From Lachnospiraceae bacterium (GTDB lineage: Bacteria; Bacillota; Clostridia; Lachnospirales; Lachnospiraceae), in the NCBI GenBank assembly GCA_015056925.1, contig SVFJ01000021.1, forward strand, positions 1-44,040: a stretch of DNA of 44,040 bases, given 5' to 3'. The notes under the pieces were generated by a model that ran no database searches, was not told the origin of the DNA, and worked only from the letters and a program-made list of their open reading frames with translations. Shown piece after piece: positions 43,918-44,040 of the stretch; the first letter of the stretch is position 1; each line of letters starts with the position of its first letter. The translations under genes and the position numbers were made by a program.

Positions 43918-44040
43918 CAGCACCACCGGCTTAGCCGGTGGTTTGCTCACGCCCTATAAGGGCTCATTACCTGCGTTGGAGTCTAAAGACTCATCGAAAG
44001 GTTCGCCAGCCGCAAAACATTTACCTACTTGAGCCCCTTG
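43918..44040. mobile_element. Hairpin-rich end resembling an IS200/IS605-type element (partial)
   Basis: Within 120 bases there are four perfect hairpins: ACCACCGGC-TTA-GCCGGTGGT (43922-43942), GCCCT-ATA-AGGGC (43951-43963), GAGTCT-AA-AGACTC and CGAA-AGG-TTCG. This density, with no gene, matches the subterminal structured ends (and omega-RNA zone) of IS200/IS605 elements, which would lie outside the window. On the minus strand a frame runs open from the edge to a TAG at 43954-43956 (28 codons), possibly a tnpB end, but I cannot confirm it. The first hairpin may also terminate plsC. Confidence 0.5.

Overview
The window reads as chromosome of a low-GC, endospore-type Clostridia bacterium, most likely a Lachnospiraceae member. 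This is inferred from AT-rich codon use, strong AGGAGG ribosome sites, the tepA-spoIIIE pair, the yqfC-yqfD-phoH-7TM/HD-ybeY order, a neighbouring SpoVB-type flippase and BofC-like protein, and the electron-bifurcating Nfn pair typical of anaerobic gut Clostridia. Almost every gene is on the + strand; the clear exception is a flavin reductase at 33.6-34.1 kb.

Layout. 1-12.2 kb is core: a 5'-truncated O-acetylhomoserine sulfhydrylase, a membrane protein, TepA-like ClpP protease, SpoIIIE/FtsK translocase, formate-tetrahydrofolate ligase, a zinc-ribbon/TPR/CHB_HEX membrane protein, NfnA-NfnB, a second zinc-ribbon membrane protein and RlmH. 12.3-19.3 kb is an accessory islet between rlmH and a pyrimidine-nucleoside phosphorylase. 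It begins with a decayed IS4-type transposase. It then carries a 1596-residue secreted polymorphic toxin, its overlapping immunity gene, a deleted toxin-tail remnant and a second paralogous immunity gene. 19.3-33.6 kb returns to core: deoA/pdp, the sporulation/ybeY operon, a flippase, a BofC-like protein, two flavoprotein oxidoreductases, and proB-DUF896-formyl-THF cyclo-ligase-proA. 33.6-44 kb holds a flavin reductase, a secreted protein with an attenuator-like leader, miaB, a cardiolipin synthase with unusual HKD motifs, a zinc-ribbon leucine-rich-repeat protein, a beta-helix lipoprotein, a broken IS3-like orfA, a small membrane protein and plsC. The right edge enters hairpin-rich DNA that looks like the end of an IS200/IS605-type element.

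How the genes fit. Fhs and formyl-THF cyclo-ligase feed one-carbon folate metabolism, Nfn supplies NADPH, and proB/proA make proline. SpoIIIE, TepA, YqfC, YqfD, SpoVB-like and BofC-like proteins form a sporulation/envelope theme. The most interesting system is the toxin locus. It joins two CBM2-like carbohydrate-binding domains, a length-variable Glu/Thr repeat linker, two thrombospondin-type-3 calcium blocks, a vWA domain, a beta-helix, a pre-toxin region and a C-terminal HHIFP (His-Me-finger-like) nuclease candidate. Both immunity genes start inside the 3' end of a toxin reading frame. The orphan tail plus second immunity gene is the expected scar of toxin-tip exchange.

All calls come from reading the sequence by eye; no database search was run. 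Family names rest on motif recognition.
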